From assembly GCA_036404255.1 (NCBI GenBank), contig DASWOP010000256.1:1-22989 (forward strand): DNA of 22,989 nucleotides. Reading direction: 5' to 3'. Both the position numbers and the translations under genes were made by a program. Under the pieces are notes generated by a model. It was given only the letters and a program-made list of their open reading frames with translations. It ran no database searches and had not been told where the DNA came from. Shown here in pieces: positions 22,761 through 22,989 of the stretch; the first letter of the stretch is position 1, and each line of letters opens with the position of its first letter. The DNA comes from JARLFX01 sp036404255 (GTDB taxonomy: Bacteria > Acidobacteriota > Terriglobia > Terriglobales > Acidobacteriaceae).

Positions 22761-22989
22761 GCCATCGCTCGATATTAAACGCCAGGTCCTTGCCGCCGCA
22801 GCCGCAGCGGAGGACAAGAAGGCCGAAGACATTCGCATTCTCGCGCTCGACCCATCGGAGTCGTCGCTGACGGATTACTTTGTGATCTGCAACGGAACCA
22901 ATGAGCGCCAGAACGTCGCCATCAGCGACGAGATTGACGCACGCATGAAGCGCGAGTTCGGCACGTACGCCAACTCCGTGGAGGGCCGC
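22759..22989 (+). CDS. rsfS: Ribosomal silencing factor RsfS, N-terminal part (cut by window end)
   Basis: The open frame from ATG 22759 to the window end gives 77 residues. They read VLAAAAAAEDKKAEDIRILAL, then SSLTDYFVICNGTNERQNVAIS and REFGTYANSVEG, the standard start of RsfS (Iojap/DUF143). RsfS binds ribosomal protein uL14 and blocks subunit joining in slow growth. An in-frame ATG at 22723 would add 12 residues (MYSSTESELSNN). A TACAAT at 22713-22718 could be a -10 box, but no matching -35 is seen. rsfS usually follows nadD directly in obgE-nadD-rsfS clusters; here two inverted genes lie between, so it needs its own promoter. Confidence 0.9.
   Translation, partial: MPSLDIKRQVLAAAAAAEDKKAEDIRILALDPSESSLTDYFVICNGTNERQNVAISDEIDARMKREFGTYANSVEGR

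Overview
The window looks like a chromosomal segment of a GC-rich member of the Acidobacteriota, probably class Terriglobia. This is inferred from two very large Oar-like TonB-dependent receptors with an N-terminal carboxypeptidase-regulatory-like domain, from the obgE-nadD-rsfS order, and from the style of the housekeeping proteins. No rRNA, tRNA, CRISPR array, transposase or integrase gene is visible. Both ends cut through genes: a DHA2/EmrB-type efflux permease at the left and rsfS at the right.

Left third (1-8.4 kb). After the permease tail, a minus-strand series holds glyA (serine hydroxymethyltransferase), a secreted protein with a carbohydrate-binding-like fold, an ABHD18-like alpha/beta hydrolase, alr (alanine racemase) and dnaB (replicative helicase). 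dnaB and alr are also neighbours in E. coli. Between the hydrolase and alr lies a roughly 200-bp inverted repeat built from CACGGAT units. Between alr and dnaB lie three stem-loops and a plus-strand intrinsic terminator that no annotated gene explains. Divergent from dnaB are a DUF5076 protein and a secreted TPR protein with an HEFAH zinc-peptidase motif.

Middle (8.4-12.9 kb). On the minus strand are mnmG (tRNA wobble-uridine modification), a 345-bp spacer with a REP-like hairpin and a possible small ORF, a zinc alcohol dehydrogenase of the YahK/CAD type, and a DedA-like membrane protein fused to a rhodanese domain.

Right (12.9-23 kb). Two paralogous Oar-like receptors lie in tandem on the minus strand. 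The first is GC-rich like the rest of the window; the second is clearly lower in GC and has its own strong terminator. Divergent from them runs obgE-nadD, then rsfS. An inverted two-gene cassette of lower GC, encoding two small exported proteins of unknown function, sits between nadD and rsfS.

Most genes are housekeeping. The parts that look least explained are the alr-dnaB intergenic structures, the CACGGAT inverted repeat, the secreted TPR-peptidase, the cysteine-rich loops of the first receptor, and the nadD/rsfS cassette. No clearly new multi-gene system could be demonstrated from the sequence alone.
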